A stretch of 64,000 bases of DNA from a halophilic archaeon SHRA6 (GCA_005239175.1 SOPS01000001.1:186001-250000), one strand, 5' to 3'; positions 51,816 to 61,552 are shown, numbered from the stretch's first letter. Numbers and translations: made by a program. Notes: generated by a model not told the origin, from the letters alone.

Positions 51816-53693
51816 GTGGATGCCGACACCGACTGTGACTCCAACATCGGGGTGGAGAACACAGCCTCGTATAATGCCGACTTGTGGATGCAAAGACGGG
51901 AGGGACCACGCCCGATGATCGAGCCGCTGTTTGCGATCGTCCCCCTCGTGGTCGTGGGCGTGTTTCTCATTGGGTTTCTCTGGGAAGCCGCTCGGGTGAT
52001 GCCATTGGCGTGGGGCGCCGCAGCGATCATTGGAGCCACCGTCTGGGAGATGCCGATCGAGTACGTTGTCGCGGCCAGCCTGAGCGGGGTGATGGCAGCG
52101 ATCGAGATTCTCTGGATCGTCTTCGGAGCGCTCGTGCTCTTGTACACACTCATGCGATCGGGCGCGGTCGATCGAATCAACGCCGGCTTCGCGACAATTA
52201 GCGACGACCGGCGAGTGCAGGTCGTGCTGCTCGGCTTCTTCCTCGCAACGTTCATCGAGGGGGTCGCCGGGTTCGGGACGCCCGCAGCAGTCGTTGCACC
52301 GCTGCTTTTGGCGCTTGGGTTCCCGGCGCTCGCGGCGGTGATCGCCGCGCTCTTGGGGCACGCAGTCGCGACAGTCTTTGGTGCGGTTGGGACGCCGATT
52401 ATCGTCGGCTACCAGCAGCCGCTGTCTGCCGTGGAGGCGCAGATTGCCGACGGAACTGGATTGACTGTTGCTCAATACGCCGGTGAGGCCGCGGTGTATG
52501 CGGCCGTATTCAACGGAATTCTCGGGACGTTGATGCCGCTCGTCGCCGTCACGATGGTCGTGTACGTCTTTGGCGAGGAGCGATCGATCGCACCCGCTCT
52601 TGAGGTCGCACCGCTTGCGATCGTCGCCGGGATCGCCTTCGCCGTGCCTTACGTCGCGACCGCGTATCTCGTCGGCCCCGAACTTCCGTCGCTGTTTGCG
52701 GCGATGATCGGCGGAGCCGTGGTTGTCGGCTTGCTCCGGGCGGGCTATCTCGAGCCGGACACCCGCTGGGACTTCCCGGATCGTGACGCCTGGCCGGATC
52801 ACTGGGTCGGGACGATCGAACCGGGCGGTGGAAACGCAGCGAACGGCGGAGACGCGGCGACCGGCGGAGACGCGGCGATCGACGAAGATGTGGCAACCAG
52901 TGGCGACGCGTCGACTGGGAATGACGCTGCAGACGGAGTGGCGAAGCCGTCGATGGGGCTGTTCCGCGCGTGGTCGCCGTACCTCGTGCTCGTTGTTCTG
53001 TTGATTGTCACCCGCGTGTGGGACCCACTTGCGGCGTTCCTCCAGCGCGGGCCACTCCTCGCGATCGAGTGGGATATCCTCAGTACTGGGCTCATTGGCT
53101 CGATCAGTTGGGCGTACGTTCCCGGCACGTGGCTGCTCGTGAGCGCGCTTGTTGCGATTCCAATCTTCGGAATGAACGGCGCAACGGCGGCCGGCGCGTG
53201 GCGAGAGGCTGGGTCGAAGATCGTTGGCCCGGCGATTGTATTGGTGTTCGTCATTGCGATGGTCGAGATCATGCTTTCGACGGACGCCCACGGCGGACCC
53301 GTCGGGGCGAGCATGATCGTCGTCCTCGCAGAAAGCACGGCGTCGATCGTCGGGCCGGCGTATCCGATGGTCGCGCCGGTCGTCGGTATGATCGGCGCGT
53401 TCGTCGCCGGCTCGATCACGGTGAGTAACATCACCTTCGCGGCGTTCCAGTTCGAGGTCGGGGTCACCCTCGGCATGCCGACAGTCGTGCTCGTCGCGAG
53501 CCAGTCGATCGGGGCAGCAATCGGCAACACGATCGCGATCCACAACGTGGTTGCGGCGCTCGCGACTGTTGGACTCGTCGGAACGACTGGCCGGGTAATC
53601 CGGCTCAACCTGATTGCGGTCGCGTACTACCTCCTGGCCGGCGGGATACTCACGACGCTTGCGGTGTACGTGGTCGTGCCGGGGGCGTTCTGA
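51816..53693 (+). CDS. lctP: L-lactate permease family transporter
   Basis: LctP-type secondary transporter, 625 residues from GTG 51816; ATG 51915 (MIEPLFAIVPLVVVGVFLIG, 592 aa) is an equally likely start and is closer to the first helix. About 14 hydrophobic helices are visible. Family blocks include FFLATFIEGVAGFGTPAAVVAP and AESTASIVGPAYPMVAPVVGMIGAFVAGSITVSN (shown in part). A soluble loop of about 60 residues near position 350 carries GGDAATGGDAA repeats, a simple low-complexity insert. It imports lactate with protons or sodium; the substrate range is inferred from the family. Confidence 0.88.
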   Translation: MDADTDCDSNIGVENTASYNADLWMQRREGPRPMIEPLFAIVPLVVVGVFLIGFLWEAARVMPLAWGAAAIIGATVWEMPIEYVVAASLSGVMAAIEILWIVFGALVLLYTLMRSGAVDRINAGFATISDDRRVQVVLLGFFLATFIEGVAGFGTPAAVVAPLLLALGFPALAAVIAALLGHAVATVFGAVGTPIIVGYQQPLSAVEAQIADGTGLTVAQYAGEAAVYAAVFNGILGTLMPLVAVTMVVYVFGEERSIAPALEVAPLAIVAGIAFAVPYVATAYLVGPELPSLFAAMIGGAVVVGLLRAGYLEPDTRWDFPDRDAWPDHWVGTIEPGGGNAANGGDAATGGDAAIDEDVATSGDASTGNDAADGVAKPSMGLFRAWSPYLVLVVLLIVTRVWDPLAAFLQRGPLLAIEWDILSTGLIGSISWAYVPGTWLLVSALVAIPIFGMNGATAAGAWREAGSKIVGPAIVLVFVIAMVEIMLSTDAHGGPVGASMIVVLAESTASIVGPAYPMVAPVVGMIGAFVAGSITVSNITFAAFQFEVGVTLGMPTVVLVASQSIGAAIGNTIAIHNVVAALATVGLVGTTGRVIRLNLIAVAYYLLAGGILTTLAVYVVVPGAF

Positions 53694-53708
53694 TGGGCTA
53701 GTACAGAC

Positions 53709-55082
53709 TCACAGATCGATCGGTCCACTCTTCAGATACTCCCGCAGCACGACGGTCGCGTACGACCCGCTCGGGAGCGCGAACTCGAACCGAAGTGTTT
53801 CGGGATCGACAGACAGGTCAGTCCGAACGAGGATCGCTCGCCGCGTGCCGGTCGAATCGAATGCACCGGGCAGCGAGAAGTCGCTCGGTTCGATCGACAG
53901 CTCCTCGAGAATTTCGCGCTCGATGTCGCCTTGTTCGCCGTCAGCGAGTTCGGTTTCGGTGCCGACGAGCGGCGCAGTGACGAACGCCCGGCCGCGTTTG
54001 CAGTGTCGCCGCATGGTCTTGAGGCGGCGATCGGTTGCGGTCTGGAGCCGATCGGGATCGGGGGCGTACAGTTCGTCCGGTGCGTTTCGATCGGCGAAAC
54101 AACAGACATCACCTTCGATCGGCCGGTCGAACGGCAGCCCGCGATCGAGCCGCTCGCTCAAGATTCGGTTGTAGACGTACGACTGGGCGGCGTTGACGAA
54201 CAGCCGCTGGAGGTTCGAGGGGACCGCCTCCAGGGCGTGTCTGAAGTCGGCGTCCGTTGACGCGCCGTCTTCAGCGAGGCGGTGCAGCATCGATCGCTCG
54301 TAGCGGAGGTGGCCGGGCATTCGCTCGAGCGCCGCAGTCCAGTCAGGATCGGCCGATTCGGTCTGCTCGTCGACGAACGCGCGGGCGGTTTGGGTGCGCT
54401 CGGGTTCGGTTTCGGCGGGGCTGCCGACGTACGAGAGTACCGCTCCGCGCCAGTCACCGCGGACGATCGCGAGGCCGACCTCGTGGGTGATCGGCCGCTG
54501 GCTGCCGAAGCGCTGCTGGCCGAAATAGTTGGGCAGGCCGATCGTAGCGGTGATCTCGGAGTCACCTGTCGATTGGTCGCTCCCCGCAAACGCCGCGAGT
54601 TCGTCGGTGATTGATCCGACAGCGTCGGGACGTTGGGGCTCTCGGACGCGGATCGAAAACCGGTTGCCGTACAGATCGCCGAACGACAGCGGTCGGCCCG
54701 CACGGCCGAGGACGTCGATCGTCGCACCGTCGATCGATAGTTCCTCAATCTCGTCGGGGTCAGCTTTCGTAACGGTAAACAGCTGTGTCGTCACCGCATG
54801 TTTGTCCTTCGTGCCTGCCCACGAGACTCGTTCGCGACTGATTCCCAGCGCGTTCGAGAGTCGCCGGGCGAAGTCGTTCGTGTCCCACGATCGCAGCGTC
54901 ACCCGACAGACGATTTCTGGGTAGCCGCCGGCGGGGGCGTCGCGATCGGCGATCTCGAACGCTTCGAGCTCCGTAACCCGGAAGTCGTCGGGCTCGGTTC
55001 TGAGCACGCCGCCGGTCCCGTCGGTCTCGCTCACGTAGTGGTCGATCCCGACGGCTCGCTCAATGGGATGGGCTTCACGCAT
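53709..55082 (-). CDS. truD: tRNA pseudouridine(13) synthase TruD
   Basis: 457 residues from ATG 55082 ([20 protein letters not shown]). The catalytic Asp is in [17 protein letters not shown], the classic TruD motif GTKDKxAxTxQ. [12 protein letters not shown] and [19 protein letters not shown] follow as motif blocks, then the TRUD insertion domain. The enzyme makes pseudouridine at tRNA position 13. The upstream gap to pth2 holds a 24-bp tandem array, so truD is probably expressed from the pth2 transcript or a promoter within the array. Confidence 0.95.
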   Translation of the reverse strand: MREAHPIERAVGIDHYVSETDGTGGVLRTEPDDFRVTELEAFEIADRDAPAGGYPEIVCRVTLRSWDTNDFARRLSNALGISRERVSWAGTKDKHAVTTQLFTVTKADPDEIEELSIDGATIDVLGRAGRPLSFGDLYGNRFSIRVREPQRPDAVGSITDELAAFAGSDQSTGDSEITATIGLPNYFGQQRFGSQRPITHEVGLAIVRGDWRGAVLSYVGSPAETEPERTQTARAFVDEQTESADPDWTAALERMPGHLRYERSMLHRLAEDGASTDADFRHALEAVPSNLQRLFVNAAQSYVYNRILSERLDRGLPFDRPIEGDVCCFADRNAPDELYAPDPDRLQTATDRRLKTMRRHCKRGRAFVTAPLVGTETELADGEQGDIEREILEELSIEPSDFSLPGAFDSTGTRRAILVRTDLSVDPETLRFEFALPSGSYATVVLREYLKSGPIDL

Positions 55083-55089
55083 TGTCGTC

Positions 55090-55209
55090 ACCGTCGTGGT
55101 CCCGCTTAGCGTGGCGTCTGGGGTCCCGGTTAGCGTGACAGCCGTGGACCCGGTTAGCGTGACGGCCGTGGTCCCAGTTAGCGTGGCGTCTGAGATCGCA
55201 GTTTCTGTG
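55090..55209 (-). repeat. 24-bp array between pth2 and truD
   Basis: Four exact 24-bp units lie at 55090-55113, 55114-55137, 55138-55161 and 55162-55185, plus a decayed fifth to 55209. On the plus strand each ends near GGTTAGCGTG. It occupies nearly all of the 138-bp intergenic space in a co-directional pair, just after the pth2 stop and before truD's ATG. No spacers. Period 24 leaves frames open, giving an 8-residue repeat shadow ORF. Confidence 0.88.
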
Positions 55210-55220
55210 GCGTGACATGG

Positions 55221-55559
55221 TCAATACAGCGGGAGATCGCCGGTCACCCGATCGACCAGGTCGTCGTCGCCCGGGCCAACCGCGATCGTCGTCGCCGTCC
55301 CCGGGTCGAGCTGGGTGTGGCCAGCGTCGCGGATGATCGCGTGGGGCAACCCCTCGACGCGGGCCTTCTCGGCGAGGTCGAACAACTGTGATTCTCCGCT
55401 GGCCTTGACGACGACCTTCTTCTGGCCGCCGCCTTTCCACGCGCGTCGGGTCCGCTCGTCGGTATCCTCGTACGCCGACAGCGAGGCGTGTGCAACCTGC
55501 GCGGCGAGTTTGCCGACGCCCATCCCGAGGTCGGTTCTGGCGGCGATGACCTGCTTCAT
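55221..55559 (-). CDS. pth2: Peptidyl-tRNA hydrolase, archaeal type (Pth2)
   Basis: 112 residues from ATG 55559 ([20 protein letters not shown]). The Pth2 fold is clear: [25 protein letters not shown] with the conserved KxAAQxxHA element, then [26 protein letters not shown] (shown in part), where the Lys region binds tRNA, and the C-terminal [22 protein letters not shown]. Releases peptidyl-tRNA stalled in translation. Ten upstream in-frame codons are rejected. Co-directional with truD. Confidence 0.94.
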   Translation of the reverse strand: MKQVIAARTDLGMGVGKLAAQVAHASLSAYEDTDERTRRAWKGGGQKKVVVKASGESQLFDLAEKARVEGLPHAIIRDAGHTQLDPGTATTIAVGPGDDDLVDRVTGDLPLY

Positions 55560-55704
55560 ACCACGGCTCTCGTGGCGGAGGCGTATCATGCGTTCGCTTT
55601 CGAGGCTCGAGTGACCCCAGTCGATGTACCGTAGTCAGCGCCGACAGCCGCAATCGATCGACGATCGGCGTCCGACCGTCGATCGTCGCCACGGTACCCA
55701 GTGA

Positions 55705-55722
55705 GTAAGTATATGTAGTTAC
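55705..55722 (+). promoter_or_regulatory. Candidate tungstate/molybdate operator before tupA
   Basis: GTAAGTATATGTAGTTAC is a partial palindrome (GTAA and TTAC ends) 51 bp before tupA. An element identical at 15 of 18 positions lies upstream of the second tupA at 59885-59902. Two copies in front of genes of one transport theme support a shared regulator, probably the ModE-like gene in the operon. Confidence 0.5.
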
Positions 55723-55773
55723 GTCAGTGGGAAAAGAATAAACCCGTACCCGATTATCGTTGTATCGTATACG

Positions 55774-56688
55774 ATGCAACGACGCGAACTCCTCGCGACG
55801 GTCGCGGGCGGAGCAACGATCGGGCTGGCTGGGTGTGCCAGCGCCGGCGGGAGCGACGGTTCGGCCGGGCCGACGATCGCCGAGGAGACGCTGACGCTTG
55901 CGACAACGACGAGCACCTACGACACCGGGTTGCTCGATGAGATCAACGCGGCCTTCCAGAAGCGCTACGGAGCCCGCGTCGACGCGGTCGCACAGGGGAC
56001 CGGCGCAGCGCTTGAAACCGCTCGAAGCGGCGATGCAGACGTGGTGATGGTCCACGCCCGATCGCTAGAAGACGACTTCATCCGCGAGGGATACGGTATC
56101 AACCGCCGGGACCTCATGTTCAACGACTTCGTGATCGTCGGCCCCGAGGACGATCCTGCCGGGATCGACGAAGTCGGGGAAGCAATAGCCGCATTCGAGG
56201 CGATCGCCGACGCGGAGGCGACGTTCGTCTCCCGCGGCGATAACTCCGGAACGCACACGAAAGAGCTCGCGATCTGGGAGGCTGCAGGCGTCGAACCGGG
56301 CGGTGACTGGTACCGCGAGGCCGGCGCTGGAATGGGTGAGGTGCTGAATCAGGCGAATCAAAGCGGCGCGTACACGTTGGCCGATCGCGGGACGTTCATT
56401 GCCCAGCGATCGAAGCTTGCGCTCAGTATCAGGGTGCAAGGGCCGATCGAAGACGGACCAGAACTGCTCGCAAACCCATACGGCATACTCGCCGTCAATC
56501 CCGCGGTCCACGAGAACGTTACCTACGATCTCGCGATGGCGTACATCGGATTTATTACCTCCCAGAAGGGCCAATCAATTATCCAGGAGTTCACCGTTGA
56601 TGGCGAACAGCTGTTTTTCCCCGAGGCGATCTCGGCAGACCCCGACTTCCAGCAGTACGTCCCCGAAGACTGGGAGCCTGCGGAGTGA
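55774..56688 (+). CDS. tupA: Tungstate ABC transporter, substrate-binding protein
   Basis: Extracellular oxyanion-binding lipoprotein of 304 residues. The signal is [20 protein letters not shown] followed by C, a Tat/lipobox type. The binding fold opens [20 protein letters not shown], where TTTSTxDTGLL is characteristic of TupA rather than Mod[22 protein letters not shown] and [20 protein letters not shown] are further TupA blocks. It supplies tungstate to tupBC, which follow. The family cannot separate tungstate from molybdate with full certainty. Confidence 0.92.
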   Translation: MQRRELLATVAGGATIGLAGCASAGGSDGSAGPTIAEETLTLATTTSTYDTGLLDEINAAFQKRYGARVDAVAQGTGAALETARSGDADVVMVHARSLEDDFIREGYGINRRDLMFNDFVIVGPEDDPAGIDEVGEAIAAFEAIADAEATFVSRGDNSGTHTKELAIWEAAGVEPGGDWYREAGAGMGEVLNQANQSGAYTLADRGTFIAQRSKLALSIRVQGPIEDGPELLANPYGILAVNPAVHENVTYDLAMAYIGFITSQKGQSIIQEFTVDGEQLFFPEAISADPDFQQYVPEDWEPAE

Positions 56689-56697
56689 GATCGACAG

Positions 56698-57405
56698 ATG
56701 ATCGCGCTCGAACCGACCGTCTTGTCGCTGCTTGGTGCGTTTCCGTTCGATCGCGTCTACGTCGAATCGATCATCTACGTCTCGCTGTACGTGAGTCTCA
56801 CCGCGGTCGTGTTGAGCACCCTTGCGAGCATCCCGATCGCGCTGGGGGTCGGCTTCACCGACTTTCCCGGAAAGGGATTCGTCATCGCCGTGATCAACAC
56901 CGGGATGGGGTTTCCGAGCGTCGTCGTCGGACTGTTAGTGCTATTTTTGGTGTCGAATCAGGGACCGCTGGGGCCGCTCGATCTCGTCTTTACGAAGGAA
57001 GCGATGATCATCTCACAGTTCGTGCTCGCGTTTCCAGTCATCACAGGCGTCACGCTTGCGGCAGTGACGAGCGTCGAAGACGGCGTCCGCGACGCCGCCT
57101 ACGCGATGGGTGGCACGCGGGTGGATGTCGCGCTCGTGACGGTCAAGGAGGCCCGCTACGGGATCGCAACTGGAATCCTCGCGGGGCTGGGCCGCGCGAT
57201 CAGTGAGGTCGGCTCGGTGCTCATCGTCGGCGGCAATATCGCCAGCGCCGACGGCACCGCAATCACCCGGACGCTGACGACAGCGATCCAACTGGAGGCC
57301 AGACAGGGCCGGTTCGATACCGCCCTCATTTTGGGTGCGATTTTGGTCACGATCGTACTGTCGATCAACGCGATCGTCCTCCGGCTCGGAGGTGGCCGCG
57401 TCTAA
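56698..57405 (+). CDS. tupB: Tungstate ABC transporter, permease
   Basis: Permease of 235 residues with about five or six helices. The EAA-like loop [49 protein letters not shown] (shown in part) contains the cytoplasmic coupling motif, and [12 protein letters not shown] is typical of TupB. It shares one base with tupC (TAATG), so translation is coupled, and follows tupA by 9 bp. Confidence 0.92.
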   Translation: MIALEPTVLSLLGAFPFDRVYVESIIYVSLYVSLTAVVLSTLASIPIALGVGFTDFPGKGFVIAVINTGMGFPSVVVGLLVLFLVSNQGPLGPLDLVFTKEAMIISQFVLAFPVITGVTLAAVTSVEDGVRDAAYAMGGTRVDVALVTVKEARYGIATGILAGLGRAISEVGSVLIVGGNIASADGTAITRTLTTAIQLEARQGRFDTALILGAILVTIVLSINAIVLRLGGGRV

Positions 57406-58211
57406 TGGCCCAACGCGCAGAACAACACCGGGCGAGCGACTCACGGGGAGCGATCTCGATCGCTGACGTTACCCACGGCTTCGACGGCGAGTCGGTGCTG
57501 ACTGACGTCTCGCTATCGGTCGATCGCGGCGAAACACTCGCAGTGATCGGTCCCTCCGGAACCGGGAAGACGACGCTGTTGCGGTTGCTGTCGCTGTTTC
57601 AGCGGCCGGACGAGGGAACTGTTGCGATCGACGGCCACGATGTCTGGGAGCGTCCCGAACGCGATCGGCTCGCAGCCCGCCGGCGGATCGGGATGGTGTT
57701 TCAGTCGGCGAATCTCTTCGACGGATCGGTCCACGGGAATGTGAGCTACGGCCTCCGGATTCGTCGCGACTGGCGCGATCGCCTCTCTGGGTGGGTGTCT
57801 GCCCTGCTCGGCAGCGAAATTGAACCACAGGTCGAACGGGCGCTTGCGCAGGTAGGACTCGCTGAGAACGCCGATCGCAACGTCGGGTCGCTGTCCGGCG
57901 GCGAGGCCCAGCGGGTCGCGTTCGCGCGAGCGCTCGCGTACGATCCGGACTTTTTGTTTTTGGACGAGCCGACCTCCGACCTCGATCCGCGAAACACCGC
58001 GGTTATCGAAGACGCGATCGATGCCGCTCGCGAGGATGGCCTCGGCGTCGTGATCGCGACCCACGACATGCACCAGGCCGAGCGGATCGCCGATCGGGTT
58101 GCAGTCCTCCTCAACGGAGAAGTGATCGAACTTGGACCGGCCGAGCGGGTCTTCGAGAACCCGCGTGATCGGCGAGCACAGAAGTTCATCGACGGCGAGC
58201 TGGTGTACTGA
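57405..58211 (+). CDS. tupC: Tungstate ABC transporter, ATP-binding protein
   Basis: ATPase of 268 residues. Walker A is GPSGTGKTTL near residue 49, the signature is GSLSGGEAQRVAFARAL, and Walker B is DFLFLDEPTSDLDPRN. The Q-loop is in GMVFQSANLFDGS. A short C-terminal region follows and no TOBE domain is seen, so oxyanion sensing may be left to the downstream ModE-like protein. It starts within the stop of tupB. Confidence 0.92.
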   Translation: MAQRAEQHRASDSRGAISIADVTHGFDGESVLTDVSLSVDRGETLAVIGPSGTGKTTLLRLLSLFQRPDEGTVAIDGHDVWERPERDRLAARRRIGMVFQSANLFDGSVHGNVSYGLRIRRDWRDRLSGWVSALLGSEIEPQVERALAQVGLAENADRNVGSLSGGEAQRVAFARALAYDPDFLFLDEPTSDLDPRNTAVIEDAIDAAREDGLGVVIATHDMHQAERIADRVAVLLNGEVIELGPAERVFENPRDRRAQKFIDGELVY

Positions 58212-58266
58212 TCACCGCTGGGGGCGAGGCGAGGAACTAACCCGATCGCCCGGATACCTCCTGTCG

Positions 58267-58962
58267 ATGACCGACGTGCGCGGACGCGGAGAGGCGGCGC
58301 TTGTCGAGAGCGATATCGAGTTTACGGCCCGCGATGCGACACTGCTTCGGACGATCGACGAAACCGGCTCGGTGGCGAGCGCATCCGCAGAACTCGGGCG
58401 ATCGCGAGCCCGCGCGCTGTCGCGGATCGAGACGCTCGAGTCGGCGTTCGGAATGCTTGTTGAGCGCCGCCGCGGCGGCAGCGGCGGGGGCGGTAGCCGG
58501 CTGACCGACGGTGCACGCGAACTCTTGAACCGCTACGATCGGCTGGCCGCAGCGCTCGACGCGGCCGCCGCGATTCCCGAAACCGTACTCTCGGGGATGG
58601 TCAACAGCATCGACGGCGAGATCGCTACGGTTGAGACGGCGATCGGGACGGTGCGCGGAATCGGCCGTGGGCTCAGCGTCGGCGATCGAGTGCAGGTACG
58701 GATCGGTGCAGACGCAGTGACCGTCAACGATCCAGACCGCGACGCCGAGCCCGACGCAACGAGCGCGCGGAACCGACGAGCCGGGAGCGTCCGGTCGATC
58801 GGCGGCGGCGAGACCGTTCTGGAGGCGGCGATCGACGTCGACGGAACGACGTTCACCGCGCTCGTGACTCGAGAGAGCGCGGATCGCCTCGGTTTGGCCG
58901 TCGATCGAACCGTCGTGCTCACGTGGAAAGCGACAGCGACCCGGCTCGTCGATCGGCAATAA
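58267..58962 (+). CDS. ModE-like oxyanion regulator (HTH plus TOBE)
   Basis: 231 residues from ATG 58267 (MTDVRGRGEAALVESDIEFT); the upstream frame overlaps tupC and is rejected. N-terminal LysR-like HTH: RDATLLRTIDETGSVASASAELGRSRARALSRIETLE (shown in part), similar to ModE's winged helix. The C-terminal half contains TOBE-like beta segments, LSGMVNSIDGEIATVETAIG and SVRSIGGGETVLEAAIDVDG, that bind molybdate or tungstate. Located 55 bp after tupC, it is the likely regulator of the operon and of the divergent tupA2. Confidence 0.85.
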   Translation: MTDVRGRGEAALVESDIEFTARDATLLRTIDETGSVASASAELGRSRARALSRIETLESAFGMLVERRRGGSGGGGSRLTDGARELLNRYDRLAAALDAAAAIPETVLSGMVNSIDGEIATVETAIGTVRGIGRGLSVGDRVQVRIGADAVTVNDPDRDAEPDATSARNRRAGSVRSIGGGETVLEAAIDVDGTTFTALVTRESADRLGLAVDRTVVLTWKATATRLVDRQ

Positions 58963-58982
58963 CGGGCGAAAACGCCAGGCGC

Positions 58983-59864
58983 TCACTCCACAAGCGAGAA
59001 AACCGATCGGCCGTCGACCGAATACGAGTCGATGATCGAACGCCCCTCAGCGCCAGTACAGAAGTCGACGTACGATCGCGCACGCTCGTGATCAAGCTGG
59101 GGGTGGCGATCCGGTGAGACACGAATCAGACTGTAGGGGTTCTGCAGGAGCGTCCCGTCGCGGACGTCCTCGATCGACAGGAGTTCGACGAGCGATCGAG
59201 TGTTCCGGCTCGCACGATACGTCTCGCGAACGGACAGACAGTACGCCTCGAGCTGGTCAGCGTGGACGAGTGTCTCACCCATTCCCTGGCCGATCTCGCG
59301 GTACCACTGGCCCGCTGCATCCACCGCGGCCGGATCGACCTCCGCCGCCGCCCAGCACGCACGTTCGGCGTGGTGGGTTCCCGATCCATCACCACGCGAA
59401 ACAAACGGTGCCTCGGCATCGGCGATCGCCGCAAACGCCGCTGATACCTGGTTAGTTCCCTTGATTCCGGCGGGATCGTCCGGCGGGCCGACGATCGAAA
59501 ACGAGCCTTCGACGAAGCGCTCGCGCGCGACGCCGTGGCCCGCCGAAACGAACGCCCGTTCGAGTTCGGGGGCGTGCGCCATGACGACGCTCACGTCGCC
59601 GCGTTCGCCAGACCGAAGGTTCCGGCCGGTACCCCCGATGACGGCGTTGACTGTCTCGTCATGGGTTGTCTCGAAGGCCGCATGCAGCGGCGACAGCACC
59701 CCCGTATCGGCGATGCTTGTCGTGACCGCAACGGCGATCGCATCCCGACCGTCACGGCTGAGGACCGATCGACCGCGCATCGCACCGAGAGAGCCGCTCG
59801 CAGCGAGAGAGCCCGCGCCCGCGAGAAAACTCCGACGAGTGATCGGCGGGTTCGACGTCCTCAT
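58983..59864 (-). CDS. Second TupA-like substrate-binding protein
   Basis: 293 residues with a Tat signal TRRSFLAGAGSLAASGSLGA that lacks a lipobox cysteine, so the protein may be released rather than anchored. The body shows the TupA order: AVTTSIADTGVLSPLHAAFE, SFSIVGPPDDPAGIKGTNQ, APFVSRGDGSGTHHAERACW. The variable TTSIADTG versus TTTSTYDTG in tupA suggests changed affinity. No permease or ATPase is linked, so it may feed TupBC. It converges on the ModE-like gene and has its own copy of the 18-bp operator. Confidence 0.82.
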   Translation of the reverse strand: MRTSNPPITRRSFLAGAGSLAASGSLGAMRGRSVLSRDGRDAIAVAVTTSIADTGVLSPLHAAFETTHDETVNAVIGGTGRNLRSGERGDVSVVMAHAPELERAFVSAGHGVARERFVEGSFSIVGPPDDPAGIKGTNQVSAAFAAIADAEAPFVSRGDGSGTHHAERACWAAAEVDPAAVDAAGQWYREIGQGMGETLVHADQLEAYCLSVRETYRASRNTRSLVELLSIEDVRDGTLLQNPYSLIRVSPDRHPQLDHERARSYVDFCTGAEGRSIIDSYSVDGRSVFSLVE

Positions 59865-59884
59865 TCTACACGAATCGATGGTAA

Positions 59885-59902
59885 GTAACTACTTATATCT
59901 AC
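59885..59902 (-). promoter_or_regulatory. Candidate operator before the second tupA
   Basis: On the minus strand GTAGATATAAGTAGTTAC matches the tupA element GTAAGTATATGTAGTTAC at 15 of 18 positions. It is 20 bp before ATG 59864 and contains ATATAAG, so it overlaps the TATA box. This position suits repression by blocking TBP. Confidence 0.52.
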
Positions 59903-60021
59903 ATTATGCGGATAGTGTGACCGTATTCAATTTCACATTAGCGGGTGCTGCAGCCACGAGCAGCTGGTCGAAACGCACAGCAGACCGGGTGTTTTAGGCC
60001 GATCGACCGTCGATGAGGGGT

Positions 60022-60612
60022 ATGATACTCTCGGATGCGGATCTACAGCGTCGACTTGAGTCCGGCGATCTCGTGATCGAACCGATCGACGACCCCGACA
60101 TGCAGATACAGCCGGCGAGCATCGACCTCCGGCTCGGCCCAGAGTTCCTGGAGTTCCAGCGGACGAACATCCCCTGTATCCACCCGAACAGCGCCGAGGA
60201 GGTCGACGACTACGTCTCGCGGACGTACGTCAACGAGGACGAGGAGTTCATTCTTCACCCCGGTGACTTCGTGCTGGGGACGACCAAAGAGCGCGTGGAG
60301 ATTCCAGATGACCTTGTCGCCCACGTCGAGGGACGATCGTCGCTCGGCCGGCTGGCGATCGTCGTCCACGCGACCGCAGGGCTGTGTGATCCGGGCTATC
60401 AGGGACAGATCACCCTCGAACTGTCAAACCTCGGGGCCGCGCCCGTCGCGCTCTCGCCGGGAATGCGGATCTCACAGCTCACGTTCACCGAACTGTCCTC
60501 GCCAGCCGAGCGGCCCTACGGAGCCGGGCGGGGCTCGAAGTACCAGGATCAGGTGGGGCCACAGGCCTCACGAATTGGCGACGATCCCGAGTTCGAGAAG
60601 CAAGACACATGA
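60022..60612 (+). CDS. dcd: dCTP deaminase
   Basis: Trimeric enzyme of 196 residues from ATG 60022 ([20 protein letters not shown]) that turns dCTP into dUTP for thymidylate synthesis; some archaeal forms also split dUTP. Motifs: [14 protein letters not shown] with the conserved Ser and Asp, [35 protein letters not shown] (shown in part) with the catalytic Glu region. Three upstream codons in frame are rejected. Followed 31 bp later by thiR on the same strand. Confidence 0.95.
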   Translation: MILSDADLQRRLESGDLVIEPIDDPDMQIQPASIDLRLGPEFLEFQRTNIPCIHPNSAEEVDDYVSRTYVNEDEEFILHPGDFVLGTTKERVEIPDDLVAHVEGRSSLGRLAIVVHATAGLCDPGYQGQITLELSNLGAAPVALSPGMRISQLTFTELSSPAERPYGAGRGSKYQDQVGPQASRIGDDPEFEKQDT

Positions 60613-60643
60613 ACGCGGCCGTCGAACGCGCCCCCAGAGAGCA

Positions 60644-61549
60644 ATGAAATTCATTGAGGAGATCGTCGTCGACGCGTTTTTGCCGACGCTGCGATCGATG
60701 CTCGCGGAAGCGCTTCGCGACCGCGGGCTCACCCAGCGCGAAGTCGCCGACGCGCTCGGGATCAGTCAGTCGGCGGTCTCGAAGTACGCCCACGGCGACG
60801 TAGCGAGACACGATCGGATCGTCGCGGACGATCGCGTCAACGAACTCGTCGACCGCGTCGCAGCGGGGCTTGCCACCGGAGAGCTCAGCCCCGTTGGCGC
60901 ACTCGTCGAGATCGAGATCCTGATCCGCCAGCTAGAAGACGGCGACCTGCTTGCGGAGCTTCACGAAGAGGCGATGCCGGAGCTTGCAGAAACGGACGCG
61001 GACTTTTCGGTCCACGATCCAGACAGCCACCTCCGGACCGAAGAGCGGGTTCGATCGTCGGTCCGAAAGGGACTGCGGACGCTGACGAACACGAGCGGCT
61101 TCGCCGGACTCATCCCGAACGTCGGCTCGAACCTCGTCGAGTGTCTGCCGGAGGCCCGATCGATCGAGGATGTCGCCGGCGTCCCCGGACGAATCTTCGA
61201 CGTGAAAGGCCGGGCAACGGTTCCCGGCGAGCCGGAGTTCGGATTGAGCGAACACGTCGCTTCAGTGTTATTGGCCGTCCGCGAACACGGAGACACGAGC
61301 GCACGCGGTGCGCTCAACATTCGATATGCGCCTGCGCTCGTCGAGACGCTGGCTGATCACGGCTACAGGACGATCGCGTTCGATCCTGAGGACGATCTCG
61401 ACGCGGCGATCAAGGATGCGCTGGCGAGGACTGAGGTCCCAGAGACGGTCGTGTTGTATCAGACGGGAGCGGTCGGGGTCGAGCCGATCGTCTACGTGAT
61501 CGCCCCCGACGCGCCGCAGGCGGCGGCGGTTGCCCGAGAGCTCAGATAG
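60644..61549 (+). CDS. thiR: ThiR, HTH plus ThiN-domain thiamine regulator
   Basis: 301 residues from ATG 60644 (MKFIEEIVVDAFLPTLRSML); a longer frame through dcd is a shadow. The HTH is LTQREVADALGISQSAVSKYAHGD near residue 30. The C-terminal domain from about residue 120 is ThiN-like (thiamine-phosphate synthase without the ThiD partner), with FAGLIPNVGSNLVECLPEAR and VPGRIFDVKGRATVPGEPEFG. In haloarchaea this fusion acts as a thiamine-responsive repressor of thi genes, from memory. It overlaps no gene; the next starts 3 bp after the stop. Confidence 0.9.
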   Translation: MKFIEEIVVDAFLPTLRSMLAEALRDRGLTQREVADALGISQSAVSKYAHGDVARHDRIVADDRVNELVDRVAAGLATGELSPVGALVEIEILIRQLEDGDLLAELHEEAMPELAETDADFSVHDPDSHLRTEERVRSSVRKGLRTLTNTSGFAGLIPNVGSNLVECLPEARSIEDVAGVPGRIFDVKGRATVPGEPEFGLSEHVASVLLAVREHGDTSARGALNIRYAPALVETLADHGYRTIAFDPEDDLDAAIKDALARTEVPETVVLYQTGAVGVEPIVYVIAPDAPQAAAVARELR

Positions 61550-61552
61550 GCC

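Noticed and set aside
51768-53543. Minus-strand frame of 591 codons over the lactate permease
   Set aside because: Rich in Arg, Asp and His with no hydrophobic segments or motifs; it is the mirror of the permease gene.
55075-56055. Minus-strand frame of 326 codons upstream of truD with RHAN-type repeats
   Set aside because: Its repeats are the translated 24-bp array and the rest overlaps pth2 and tupA in other frames.
59545-59558. CGAAC-like inverted repeat inside the second tupA
   Set aside because: The half-sites are six bases apart rather than four and it lies within coding sequence, so it does not fit the denitrification box.
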